Positions 1 through 10,479 of a stretch of DNA of 64,000 bases are shown here, in pieces. Below the pieces are notes generated by a model. The model was not told where the DNA came from, made no database searches, and saw only the letters and a program-made list of their open reading frames with translations. Numbering within the stretch: position 1 is the stretch's first letter; every line of letters starts with the position of its first letter. Origin of the DNA: Taxillus chinensis (lineage: Eukaryota > Streptophyta > Magnoliopsida > Santalales > Loranthaceae); contig CM042084.1 in NCBI GenBank assembly GCA_023512835.1, forward strand, positions 46,113,609-46,177,608, given 5' to 3'. A program made the position numbers and the translations under genes.

Positions 1-712
1 TCCGCCACTTGCCCAACCTGGGTGGCGGGCTCTTCTGTCGTAACAGGTCATAATTTTTCAGAGGCTAGGTACACGAGGAGTAACGCTCCAGGTTAACACT
101 CAACGCTCTTAATACCATTACCGACTAGGCGTTTGGAGCTATAACTAATCTCAAAACACACATTATTACCACACGATTCGCGATTCACATTTTACGAGGC
201 TATACAAGTTCACACCTTCACATTGCACATATCATTCATACTCAAGTGAATATCTCATCATTTTGAACACCACATTGCTTATTCCACACAATACCATACA
301 AAGGCACACACTTAAGCATTCATATATCTCACCTAGTCATTTTCAGATTATCAACAGTATTATCTCTATGTAGTTCATTCACATTGCACAAGTCCACTAG
401 TACACAAATTCCATACCACATATTCCTTTTTTTTTGTCGTCATGATTAAGTTGTCACAATATATCAGAGTTGCACAATTACATTTTTTTTCATTTAAAAC
501 ATTCCCACAGTTATCGATACATTCATACACAAACAACAAATGCAACTAGTGCCCTAATGCCAATGTATGCAAATCTTACCACAAGATTGGACTACCCTAA
601 GTACACCTTAGAGGCTCCAAGAGGACCATGTTGATCAGGCACGTCCCTCCAGGCTCCTCCAAAGGACTCAAGATAGCCAGGTCCGCCCACTACCCTAGGC
701 CAACTAGACCAT
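1..712 (-). mobile_element. Tekay-like gypsy element G: leader and extreme gag N-terminus (partial)
   Basis: This is the part of a minus-strand Ty3/gypsy element that follows its primer-binding site. Positions about 540-712 are nearly identical to the leader regions beside the primer-binding sites of elements A (about 28799-28976) and B (about 48990-49166). At the left edge (about 1-50) a minus-strand frame reads EEPATQVGQVA, matching EEPATQAGPVG in the Gag of element A (about 28320-28356). The rest of gag and all of pol would lie to the left of the window. The intervening sequence is AT-rich and shows no open frame of note. Family assignment rests on the LTR and leader match to B, which encodes Tekay-type pol domains. 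Confidence 0.75.
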
Positions 713-724
713 GCTCTGATACCA
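713..724 (-). other. Primer-binding site, initiator tRNA-Met type (inner copy)
   Basis: The minus strand reads TGGTATCAGAGC, the standard plant retroelement site complementary to the 3' end of initiator tRNA-Met. Here it abuts a short TRIM-like LTR (727-941), not the long Tekay LTR. A second copy lies at 1002-1013. Confidence 0.85.
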
Positions 725-726
725 TA

Positions 727-941
727 TGAGATAGCCCAGCCCATACCCGTCACAAGAATTTTGTCCGCTTTGGCCAACCAGTCTTAGGCCTCGCCCCCAT
801 GGCCTGCTCCACACGGTTTTGTCTTTGGGCCTCGCCCAAAACGCGTCCCTGTGAGGTGAGGTATCCTTCCCGTCCTATAAGGCGGACTTTGTTCTCCTCA
901 CCAAGCAATGTGGGACTAACACCCACTCATGGGTCGTTACA
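727..941 (-). repeat. TRIM-like short LTR (215 bp)
   Basis: On the minus strand the segment starts TGTAACGACCC and ends GGGCTATCTCA, so it has TG...CA termini. A primer-binding site lies directly downstream (713-724) and a purine-rich tract directly upstream (942-956). The body (phrases such as GTCCCACATTG, GAGGATACC-like and AAAGCGGACAA-like) resembles common plant TRIM LTRs. Only one LTR of this type is present, so it is not a complete TRIM. Elements A and B lack the insertion at the equivalent site. Confidence 0.65.
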
Positions 942-1016
942 ATCCACCCCCCTTAGGAGGTCCATGTCCCCGTGGGACCATGGCATACCGCTCCGGGTCT
1001 GGCTCTGATACCATAT
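942..1016 (-). other. Short internal segment with polypurine tract and outer primer-binding site
   Basis: Seventy-five bases separate the TRIM-like LTR from the Tekay LTR. The minus strand carries the primer-binding site TGGTATCAGAGC (1002-1013), about 45 bp of unique sequence, and a tract ending AAGGGGGGTGGAT (942-956) just before the TRIM-like LTR. This is the order PBS, internal, PPT, 3' LTR expected for a TRIM whose 5' LTR has been replaced by a Tekay LTR. Confidence 0.6.
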
Positions 1017-2144
1017 TGTCACGCCCCAGTTTTCCAACCCGAGGAGACCGGAACGTGACCCTCCCTTTACCCGGGTTTGGATAAAGGGTTGGAACACAAC
1101 ATACACTTGAGAAACCAAAATCACACAATTATTTAATTGAAACCATATGCCTTTATTATGTTTCAAACTTCATTACAATATCTCCCCGCTGGGGTTACAA
1201 TGCCTCAACAAAATTACATAATGCAAATAACACAAAACAAAGCCACAAAAATAGAACTCTTCCACCTTGGTGTTCCCACCTAACGCCTGTAGGTTCTGCA
1301 AGAAAACACACCATAGTAGGAGGGGTGAGCATCCACGGCTCGATAGGGATCAAGTCTCCCCAACCCATCCCATGCTCCTAGCATCTACATGCCATGTATA
1401 CAAGTGCAGTGTCGTGTTACGATAATTTCAACAGACAATAACAAACCATACCAGTAGTTACAATTCTCTACCACATAAGCCACAAGTGATTTAACCGCCT
1501 CTTCAGGCCAATGATTTAACCACCTCTCGGGCATAGTTTCCCCGGTCGGTCTCACGACATTAACTCGACCTCTCGGGCTCCACGGTCGGTCTCACCGACA
1601 TCAACTCAACCTCTCGGGCTCCACGGTACACAAGCATTGCCTCGGCCTCTCGGGCTTCTTAGGCTCCACAGACAACAACAAACATTTAACATATATCTCG
1701 GTTATTCAGGCATAACAACAAACACTTAACATGCATGTCCACCCTGGTATAACATCAAACACCTAGCATGCATATCCTCACAGACATTACATCAAACACC
1801 ATTCAGGCATAACCACACTGGCATAAAATCAATTGCATAACATGCATGGCCTGACAGGCATAATATCAAACACCTAGTGTGCGGTGCCACACGAGCCTAA
1901 TCTCGACCCCATACATGCCATCAAGGCCAACATTCATATAGGAGGTCACACCTATATGAATTTACATATAGATAGTATAACAATAACAATAGAAGCTCTA
2001 TAAATCCTCTACACAAGGCCTAACCCCAGAACAGATCAGGTGAGACAGAACCCGTACCTTGGAAATGTCCTCCTGCTCTTGCTCCCACGCTAGACGCCGT
2101 CTTTCCCCACGCAAGATGTTCGGCGGCAACCGGGAGCTCTCCTT

Positions 2145-2179
<35 letters not shown>

Positions 2180-2888
2180 ACGGCCGGTGGAGCAACAAAC
2201 CCTAAACCTAAAACAGAGGGGCTTCTCCTCCTTATATAGACAACACAACATCAAAACGACGTAGTTTTGATTAAGTGAATCCCCAAGATCAAAACGATGT
2301 AGTTTTGATGGAACAAGCTACAACCTTCCCTCATCCATACACGCCAAAATATCCACAATTCCAACATGGTCCTTTGGGAAAATATGGTTAGAATAACAAA
2401 ACTAAGGTAACCATGCAAAAATATGCCTGCACGCCAATTTGCACGCCAATTCCCCAATTGGCGTGTAGCTCCAAATGCACTCAAACTTTACCCCCAAACC
2501 TCCTTGCATCTTGTAGAGGCCGAGAAGCAAAAAATATGCTTGCACGTGAAATGGGTGAATTCGCGTGCAGCTCCAAATGCTCTGAAATTTCTGTGGTAGG
2601 TAGAGGACCTCATTCTAAGTAACTTTTGTTTTTGCACGCCAATTGTTTGAGGCCATCTACTATATCAAAAGTGAGCTCCAAAATCTACCAAAACGAGCCA
2701 AAGCGCCGTATGTGCATAGCATCTTCCTAGGGCATAAATGCACGTTATTACTTGTCACATGCACCTCCCAAAAGTCCCCTCTTGGGCTCATCTCTTACCT
2801 CAAACTTGTGCACTAACATCCAAAGTGTTTGTGGTTAACTTCTTACACACGGGTCATTACATCACATCCCAAAATACGGGTCATTACA
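1017..2888 (-). repeat. 5' LTR of Tekay-like element G
   Basis: The plus strand begins TGTCACGCCCC and ends GGGTCATTACA, matching the LTRs of A and B. In element orientation the LTR reads TGTAATGACCC to GGGGCGTGACA. It carries the family promoter module (2231-2309), a CCCC-loop inverted repeat (2441-2466), a CT microsatellite (about 2149-2178) and a transcribed-side array of degenerate CACAGGCATAA-type repeats (about 1660-1900). The outer end is duplicated: GGGTCATTACA occurs at both 2851-2861 and 2878-2888. It interrupts the gag of element E; the base run after it is GTCAG, the candidate target-site duplication whose partner would be off the window. Confidence 0.85.
2231..2309 (-). promoter_or_regulatory. 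LTR promoter module of G: two ACGT palindromes plus TATA
   Basis: Two 22-bp imperfect palindromes with arms ATCAAAAC and GTTTTGAT lie at 2250-2271 and 2288-2309. Twelve bases downstream on the minus strand is TATATAAG (about 2231-2238). The second palindrome has lost one CpG (CGATGT in place of CGACGT). The same module occurs in every Tekay-family LTR in the window. Confidence 0.6.
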
Positions 2889-4006
2889 GTCAGTCCCAAA
2901 TGCAAAATGTTATCTATACTCTTAGATAGAACTTTGAGAGCTTCAATCACAAACCTGACGAATCCCTCAAGAGCATCTATCAGCGATTCGGCATGCTCAT
3001 CCTTGAGCTAAAAATTGTCAATGAGCACTACTCTCAATCCCAAATTAATGACAAGTTTTTTCGCTCCTTGCCGGATTGCTACTACTCCAAGCAGCTCCAG
3101 ATGCCAACCGACAAGAACTGGAAGTATGTTCCCCTTGAAGAACTATACGGAGAGCTACGGACTCACGAGGTTAGGTTCAAATACTCTGATCGAGATGAGA
3201 AAATAGCTCGGAAAGAAAAGGGAGTAGCTTTCAAAGCTACAGAATGTCTCAGCATACTGAGGAATGGTGATATGGAAGAGTCAGAGAACTCTGACTCTGA
3301 CGCTGAAGAAGAAATAGCTCTTCTAGTCAAATCCTTCGAGAGATTCCTACGAAAAAGCGGAAAAGGATTCAGAAGAGGCTCCTCATCATCATCCAGAAGG
3401 AAAGAGCGATCAGAGTCGAGTTCCCAAGAATGCTAAAACTGTGGGAAACCCGGTCACTGGGCCAAGGATTATAAATCCAAATCTAAGATGGCCGAGAAAA
3501 GTGACAAGGTAACTCCTCGACGCTCCACCTCAGACAACAGCAAGAACAAGAGAAAGGCGTTCGTCACAAAGTACGTTAGTGGCTCGGAAGAAGAGGAGGA
3601 ATCCTCAGATGATGAGCCAACCCCAAAGCCGAACATCTGCCTCATGGTAAATACTGAGGTAACTTCTATCTCTGAGCTCATGAGTAAATTAGAATCTCTT
3701 ACTGCTGAACGTGATCATAAAAAGAATGAGAGACTAATAATTACTCAAATGTACAAAGATATGAAAAGTCAGAACAAACATCTTGAACTTACTGTTGCTA
3801 GACTTGAAAAAGACATAGCTGACTTCAGGGGTAAAAAGGCTTAGTATCATGACTTAAGAGCTGAAAATCACTTGTTAAATACCAACCTAACTAGCCTAAA
3901 AATTATTATAAAAAGACTTGAGAATGAACTAGAAAAGGAAAAGGAAATAAATCGTATGTGGCTAAAATCCGGGGAAATAGCCTCTACATTTAGGACTGAT
4001 CCGGAT
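2889..4006 (+). pseudogene. gag: Gag of element E (middle part: UBN2-type region, first CCHC knuckle, coiled coil)
   Basis: The copia Gag forms the virus-like particle and binds RNA. An open stretch at 2993-3436 contains RSLPDCYYSKQL and LEELYGELRTHE, typical of UBN2-type copia Gag, then an acidic Ser/Arg-rich tail. The first zinc knuckle (about 3430-3475) is doubly damaged: a TAA follows its first Cys and the last Cys is Tyr, leaving C-stop-NCGKPGHWAKDY. A second open stretch at 3488-3844 is lysine/glutamate rich and ends in a heptad-like coiled coil. The N-terminus is removed by insertion G. The equivalent C1 knuckle carries a different lesion. Confidence 0.8.
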
Positions 4007-5415
4007 TGTTGGTCCCTTAGAGCCTAAAGGGGGGGTGAATAGGCTCTTATCGAAACTCCTTTCTTAACTCTTTAGCGCAACACCTATCTGGCTAAGAGAT
4101 AGAATCAATGAGGAAAATAACCAGATAGTGGAAGTATTGTTTATTATTAAAAAGATAAGTATAACACAATGGAAGCAGATTAGAGCTTGAAGAGCTTTAA
4201 TCTACTACATAACTCTCAAACACTCTGATTACAAAGTACTCACACCCTAGCCTCTTTTATCTACTTGAGCTCTTGTATATATTCTTACATATTTTTTTAC
4301 AAGGTTTACATAACATATATATATATAGTACATCCTTGAGAAACAATCTTGGAACTTGTTGTTTCGGACTATGTGCACAATTATTGTTCCTCGTAATCCT
4401 CTCCGTCTTAAGTGCTACAAATGTGGAGCTCAATGTCTTGGGTTTACAAAGCATAAGTGTAATTATGAGTTCCCAAGTTCAGTGAAAGTTGTGTCCACAT
4501 ATCTGGATGATTCACGTGTAAGATGCTTTAGGTTCTTCAATGAGTTTGTCTTACATCGGGAAATAGCGAGCCGGTGACTTTGAATACGAAGAGATAAGTT
4601 GAAGTAGTGTCATCTTAAATCCGGTGTAAGGTTCCTTACTCCGTGTTAAACTAAGCTCGGATATTTACTCTGCAGCAATGATTGCTTACTCCGTATCAAT
4701 TTAGAACTAGAATTCTTATTCCGTGTAAGCGCTTCCTTATTCCGTATAAATGATAAGGTTGGAGTGCTTATTGCGCATTAGTGTTTCCTTACTCAGCATC
4801 TAGTTTTCTTACTCCGCATGAGTTAAAGGAACGAAAGGCTTACTTCGTATCAGCGCTTCCTTACTCTGCAAGAGTAACAGATTCGGATTCCTTACTCCAT
4901 ATCAAATTTCCTTACTCCAAGCGAAATTAAGACTCGAGTCCTTATTCCGCATAAGTCGTTCCTTACTTCGTATGTATAGAATGCTCCAGATTTCTTACTC
5001 GGTGATTCTTTTCCTTAGTCCATTTGAGTGGAAGACTTAGCCTTTTTACTCCGTAATAACTGTGATTTTCTCCGTGCGACTTATGGACTAGGATTCTTAC
5101 TCCGCATCTATTGACTTAGTCCATTTTAAAGTATTAAATGCAGATTCCTTAGTCCGTAGCTTTAACTCATTAGTCCGCACGTATGATCCTTATTCCGTAT
5201 GAAGTGAAGACTTGGTTATGTACCAAGTTTTTGACGATGCACACTCTCATCCAGATCAGGATTATGTATCCCGTCCTTAGCTTTCATCTCATGAGTGTAG
5301 GTCCGGATTAAGTTCATGTCATCTGTAATTACTTAACATGAAGCACAACAAAAGTCTCAGATCAAGTTACATAGGGTTCTGTTCGCATCATCCAAATTCT
5401 GGGCTTGATCCAACA
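4007..5415 (-). repeat. Solo LTR of the SIRE-like family, inverted, TSD CGGAT
   Basis: The minus strand starts TGTTGGATCAAGCCC and ends GGGACCAACA, like the LTRs of C1 and E. It is flanked by the perfect 5-bp duplication CGGAT (4002-4006 and 5416-5420). No internal region is attached, so it is a solo LTR left by LTR-LTR recombination. It sits inside the gag of E, opposite in direction. About 4600-5200 holds many copies of the inverted TTACTCCG motif seen in all LTRs of the family, and a TATA-like run lies at about 4313-4327. Confidence 0.92.
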
Positions 5416-6186
5416 CGGATGACATCCGAGTTAAACCTGGCCTTGGCTCCGAACCATCAACCTCCACATAAGCTACTGAGTGTCCTCCGAATTTCATTCC
5501 GAAACTAAACAACCTTTATCCTGTTAGTACATCTAAACCATTGGATGGTTTCATTTCAGGTGGCATCATAGTCTATGATTGTGGAAGTGAGGCTATTACT
5601 GCTGATCCTGAAGTAGTAGCACCCGAACCTAAAGATAAAGGGAAGGCTGCTGCAGTTAAAGCCAAAATTGTAATACCCAAAAAGAAAAAAGGCAAAGGCT
5701 GACGTATCTAGGGCCAAGAGCGCGTCACCCATTCGCAAAGGATTAGGCCATAGGGAACAGTGTAGAAAACCTGTAAAATATAAGAAACCTGTATCCCCTA
5801 TTTGTGCTCTGCACCATAGTGTCTGTTCCATTTGTAGAGAAATAGGTCACTATCACTATAAATGATGGAGATTATCTGATAACTGGCTTTGTAATCAAGT
5901 TTGTATTAATAACGATCAGTTCATCAAAAAAGGTTCTTCAAGCAAATCAAAATCTAAATCTCAAAGGAGTGTCTCTCTCATGAAAACCCAAATAAAATAA
6001 GCAACTCACGTAACAAAGTAAAGTCAACTTGGAAAGCTAAAGTTCCTAACAATGTTAGATCCGGAACTGTTGACACTGCTGTTGTTTCTCCTAACCGCCC
6101 AAAACAAGTTTGGGCACCAAAAGTGTAAACTGTTGTCTTGCAGGAGCATCTCTGGAATGCATTGCCGAATAACTTGAAGCTAAAGA
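5416..6186 (+). pseudogene. gag: Gag C-terminal part of element E with second CCHC knuckle
   Basis: The sequence resumes exactly after the solo LTR and matches C1 10135-10850. At about 5818-5865 it encodes a second zinc knuckle, CSICREIGHYHYK, in which the final Cys codon has become TGA; C1 keeps that Cys. A Lys/Ser-rich stretch follows (about 5930-6120), ending in NRPKQVWAPKV-like sequence as in C1. Two zinc knuckles per Gag is a recognised trait of SIRE-type copia elements. Several stops and frameshifts make this non-coding. Confidence 0.7.
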
Positions 6187-6780
6187 TCAATCAAAGCCAG
6201 TGGATCCTTGATTGTGGGTGCTCTGGACATATGACGGGTGATTAATCTCTGCTCGTTGAAGTTACTAACAAACGAGGCCCATCCGTATCATATGGGGACA
6301 ACAACAAAGGTAAGACTGTAGGCATGGCACTTTAACCAACGGTACGTGTATCAATTACTAAAATTGCACTAGTCGAAGGTTTGAAGCATAATCTGCTAAG
6401 TGTCGATAATTTATACGACAAAGGATTTCTTGTTTCCTTCTTGTCCAACACTTGCAGATTAGAGAAAACTTATCCGGAGATGTTAAGTTATCCGAATTAA
6501 GAGATGAGGACATATACTCAATGGTTTTAAGAAATAATTTCTCGACCTGTATGCTTCCTCACCAAAGCATCGGATGAAGAAAGTTAGCTATGGCACGAGC
6601 GGTGCTCACATTTAAATTTTAAGACTTTGTCTAAATTTGCGTTGCTTGACTTAGTACACGGTCTGCCCAAACATAGATACTCCGAGAGACTCTCTCTATC
6701 AAGAATGCCAACTCGGCAAGCGGACCAAGCACGGCCTTAAGAGCAAATCGATTAATTCAATAACGACTCTGCTGCAACTT
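6187..6780 (+). pseudogene. Aspartic protease and GAG-pre-integrase region of element E
   Basis: The retropepsin region reads WILDCGCSGHMTGD followed by a TAA codon (about 6200-6243). The active-site triplet DSG seen in C1 and F is DCG here (Ser codon AGT to TGT), and the frame then stops. Downstream, the sequence follows the C1 protease and the HHCC-like pre-integrase region (about 6590-6730) but with frame breaks. It is inactive. Confidence 0.7.
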
Positions 6781-6786
6781 CTTCAC

Positions 6787-7110
6787 ATGGACCTCTGTGG
6801 TCCCATTTCTATTGCTTCTCTTGCCGGTGCGAGATATACCCTAGTGGTTATCGATGACTTCACCAGGTATACATGGGTGATGTTCCTGAAATCAAAGGAT
6901 CAAACCTTTGAATATCTAGTAGATCTCTTCAACTGGATAAGCAATTCACAAGGACTGCGAATTAAGTGTATCAGGAGTGATCATGGTACGGAGTTTGATT
7001 TTTCAGATATGAAATCATATTATTCTGAACAGGGTATTCAGTACGATATCTCTGCACCCAGGACTCCACAACAAAATGGAGTTGCTGAGCGTAAGAATCG
7101 CACTTTAGTC
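6787..7110 (+). pseudogene. Integrase catalytic core of element E (truncated)
   Basis: An open frame starting MDLCGPIS encodes a copia integrase core. All three acidic catalytic positions are visible: Asp in MDLCG, Asp in SDHGTEF and Glu in AERKNRTL. Homology with C1 stops at about 7110; the frame then runs about 40 bp into unrelated fragment D. The equivalent C1 frame is broken by a 1-nt insertion near 11712, so the older copy keeps the better core here. Confidence 0.8.
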
Positions 7111-7388
7111 ATGTTGTCATCACTGGTTTTGGTCCGGGCCCTTTTGGGGTGAGCTCAAACTAAACCAATGGTGAGAAATTTAGAGTCGCCACCAACTGTT
7201 TTTGGGGTATAGTTGGGTACCTCTACTTTGAGTAGTGTAAAGTGTGGTCTGCGTTATCAGAGAAGGGTTCGGGAGTTGGTTACGTGTAGGGAAGGATTAG
7301 CACCCCTACAACGCCCTTTTGGTATCTATTTTTGGAAAATGAGGTTTTCTATTTATTATCACTACTGTGCTTGGGTTGGGTTTTCTAG
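7111..7388. other. Unclassified insert D, left half (split by C1)
   Basis: This sequence matches neither E nor C1 and ends exactly at the C1 target duplication TCTAG (7384-7388). It contains GAGTCGCCACC and, further on, GGGAAGG with TTAGCACCCC, phrases I associate with plant LTR elements of the Tat/Ogre type; that is recollection, not a search. Its right half is 19923-20112. Together the halves form about 460 bp replacing roughly 2.6 kb of E. Confidence 0.35.
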
Positions 7389-8491
7389 TGTTGGATCAAA
7401 CCCAAAATTTGGATAATGCTGATAAAGCCTTATGTAATTTGATCTGAGATCTTTTGTGTTTATTTGATCATTGCAGAAGATATGTTACTAATCCAGAGAT
7501 GCACTCGTGAGAGCAAAGCTAAGGACAGGATACATAATCCTGATCCGGACAAGAGTGAGTGTCGTCAAACACTTGGTAAATAACCAAGTAACAAATACAT
7601 ACGGAATAAGGAACATTCCTACGGACTAAGAACTTAAAGGAAATTACATACGGAGTAAGGAACTTACATGCGGAGTAAGAAAGCGCTGACATGGAATAAG
7701 TTATCAGACTTTTCAAGACTCGCCCGGAGTAAGGAACTTACATACGGAGTAAGGAACTTACATACGGAATAAGGAACTTACATGCGGAGTAAGGAAGCGC
7801 TGACACGGACTAAGGATTCCAGTACTAAATAGATACGGAGTAAGCAACCACTGACACGGAGTAAGGTTCCAAGCTTCATTAACTACGGAGTAAGGATAAT
7901 TACACCGGACCAAGAAGACACTTGCTCCAACTAAACCGCATTTAAAGTTATCGGCTCTTGGTATCCCGATGTAAGATGAATGAATTGAGAACATGAAGAA
8001 TCTTACACGTGGATCATCCGGATATATGGACACAACCTTAATTGTATCTCGGAACTCACAAAGACACTTATACTCTTCAAATCCAAGATCTTGAGCTCCA
8101 CAATCCGCAGCAGTCAAGGCAGAGAGATTACCGAGGGATAGTTAGTGCGGAACGCATTCCGGAACTACAAGTTCCAAGGTTGTCTCTTAGGAATGTTTTG
8201 TATAAATATTCATACTTATACTTTATGTAAAAAGTAGTGAGGAGCTTTATCATCTTTAGAGATAGAACTTGGCTAGTGTGTGAGTTCATTTTGTAAACGA
8301 GTGTAAGAGAGTTTTGCTTCTATTTTGTTGTATTCATCTTGTGATAATAAAACAAAATACTTCCACTATCTGGTTAACTTCCGTGATGATTCTATCACTT
8401 AAACTAGATAAGTGTTTGTGTCTTGAGTGAAAGGAAAGAGTTTGAATAAGAGCCTATTCACCCCCCCCCTTTAGGCTCCAAGGGACCATCA
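7389..8491 (+). repeat. 5' LTR of C1
   Basis: It starts TGTTGGATCAAACCC and ends GGGACCATCA. U3 holds an array of CGGAGTAAGGA-type repeats (about 7600-7910). A TATA box (TATAAATA) lies at about 8201, and the A-rich AATAAAACAAAATAC near 8345 could serve polyadenylation. It is 22 bp shorter than the 3' LTR, mainly because one 20-bp repeat unit is absent. Confidence 0.92.
7600..7910 (+). promoter_or_regulatory. Array of CGGAGTAAGGA-type repeats in the C1 5' LTR
   Basis: About a dozen degenerate copies of (A/C)GGA(G/A)TAAGGAA occur at 10-30 bp spacing, some as a clean 20-bp tandem unit. They lie upstream of the TATA box, in U3. Equivalent arrays occur at about 19010-19325, 33125-33500, and inverted at about 4600-5200 and 61090-61650. 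A regulatory role is inferred. Confidence 0.5.
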
Positions 8492-8493
8492 AG

Positions 8494-8505
8494 TGGTATC
8501 AGAGC
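8494..8505 (+). other. Primer-binding site of C1 (initiator tRNA-Met)
   Basis: TGGTATCAGAGC begins two bases after the 5' LTR end. It is intact. Confidence 0.93.
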
Positions 8506-8553
8506 ACGTTCTACTTTGTTCTAAGTAGAGATCCCACTCTTTCAATCTCAGAA

Positions 8554-10081
8554 ATGGCCGAAGAAAGCAGTATGCTATTCAACACTCGCCTTAACTCCGG
8601 AGGTGCACAGGAGCCCGTCCCGAATCGAAGCGGCGAGTGAAAATGTCGACCCACCTCAACCTGCTGCGCCGCCGCTTCTCAACCACGGAGTTCGGTTTTA
8701 CTTTAACGAAACCGCCCAAATTCACACCCGAGCTTTTCTCCCGGTGGAAAGCTCGCATGAAGATGTTTATGGTATGCCATGATCATCTTATGTGGCCATG
8801 TCTTCATCAGGAGATTCCAATTCCGATGACTATCGGAGAACATGGAGTTAGGAGGCCAAAGACAGATGCTGAACTTACCAACGATGAAAGAGCCTGGCAG
8901 TGCGCTAGTGAAAAGGCTCGGCTTATGTTACATCGTCTTTGGATTCCGAGGCTTTCCACGAACGTCCAGGGCTGCACGACAAAGAAAAGCCGTTTGGGAC
9001 AAACCGACAATCCTCTATGAGGGGAGTCAGTCCCGGATGCAGAATGTGATCCGCACTCTCGTACGTAACTTTGAGAGTTTTAATCATAAACCGGGCGAAT
9101 CACTTGAAAGCATCTATCGGAGATTCGGCAAGCTCATTCTTGAACCGAAGATCGTTAATGAGCACTATTCTCAATCCCGCATCAATGACAAGTTCTTTCG
9201 CTCCTTGCCGGATCGCTACTACTCCAAACAACTCCGGATGCAATCGGACAAAACCGGCGGTATGTTCCCCTTGAAGAACTGTATGGAGAGTCATGGACTC
9301 ACGAAGTCGGTTTAAGTACTCGACGAGATGAGAAAATAGCTCGGAAAGAAAAGGGGTAGCTCTCAAAGCTGCGAGAATGTCTAGACATCCTGAGGAATGA
9401 TGATACGGACGTATCCGACAATTCCGATTCGACGAGGAGGAGGAGATAGCCCTTCTTGTCAAATCCTTTGAGCGATTCCTACGGAAAGCGAGAAAAGGGA
9501 TCAGAAGACGCTCATCATCATCGTTCCAAAGGAAGGAGCGACCGGAGTCCAGCTTCCCAGGAATGTTTCAACCGTGGGAAAACCGGTCACCGGGCCAAGG
9601 AATGCGGGTCCAAAACAAAAGTGGCCGAGAAAAGTGACAAGGTAACCGCTCGCCGCTCCACCTCGGATAACAGCAAGAGCAAGAGGAAGGTGCTCGTGAC
9701 AAAATACATGAGTGGCTCGGAAGAAGAGGAGGAATCCTCGGATGATGAGCCGACCACTAAGCCGAACGTCCGCCTCATGGCAAATCGAGGTACCTTCTAT
9801 CTTCGAGCTCTCGAGTAAATTAGAATCTCTTACTACTTGCATGTGATCATGAAAAGAATGAGAGACTAATAATTACTCAAATGTACAAAGATATGGAAAG
9901 TCGGAATAAACGTCTTGAATTTACTATTAATAGACTCGAAAAGGACGTCACCGACTTGAGAGGAAAAGAAGCTTGGTATCATGATCTAAGAGCTGAAAAT
10001 CATTTGTTAAATACCAATCTCACAGGCCTAAAAGTTATAGTAAAAAGACTCAAAAATGAACTGGAACAGAAAAGGAAATAA
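8554..10081 (+). pseudogene. gag: Gag of C1 (N-terminus, UBN2-type core, damaged first CCHC knuckle, coiled coil)
   Basis: The probable start is ATG at 8554 (MAEESSMLF); this frame meets TGA at 8638-8640. Coding continues in other frames: 8637-9020 (FSRWKARMKMFM, the usual Gag N-terminal motif), 8842-9315 (RSLPDRYYSKQL core), 9456-9818 and 9881-10081 (coiled coil, RNKRLEFTINRLEKD). The first knuckle reads CFNRGKTGHRAKEC: the second Cys is Arg, so zinc binding should fail. Each frame change can be explained by one missing or extra base relative to E. It was ancestrally one Gag frame and is now non-functional as written. Confidence 0.82.
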
Positions 10082-10479
10082 ATCGTAAGTGGCTAAAATC
10101 CGGGAAATAGCCTCTACCTTTAGGACCGATCTGACGACATCCGAGTCAAACCTGGCCTAGGTTCCGAACCATCAACTTCCATAGCTCAAGCTACTGAGTG
10201 TCCTCCGGATTTCACTCCTAAACTAACCAACTTATATCCTGTTAGTACATCTAAACCGTTGGATGGTTTCATTTCAAGTGGCACCATAGTTTATGACTGT
10301 GGAGCTAAGGACATCGGCTTCCCGAACCATTAGCACCCGTAACTAAAGATGAAGGGGAGAGGCTGTGCAGCTTAAAGCCAAAACCGTAGCACCCAAAAAG
10401 AAAGACAAGGCTAAGGCTGACGAGTTAGGGCCAAGAGCGCGTCACCCAAACGTAATGGATTAGGCCACAGGAACAAGTA

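Noticed and set aside
592..777. 61-codon minus-strand frame in the G leader (similar frame at 49070-49270)
   Set aside because: It spans the leader, primer-binding site and TRIM junction; conservation is explained by the shared leader sequence, not by coding.
727..941. Cassandra-type TRIM with 5S rRNA promoter
   Set aside because: No 5S-like A-box, intermediate element or C-box could be seen in the short LTR.
8494..8505. tRNA genes at the TGGTATCAGAGC sites
   Set aside because: These are primer-binding sites complementary to tRNA-Met 3' ends; no cloverleaf surrounds any of them. No tRNA or rRNA gene was found in the window.
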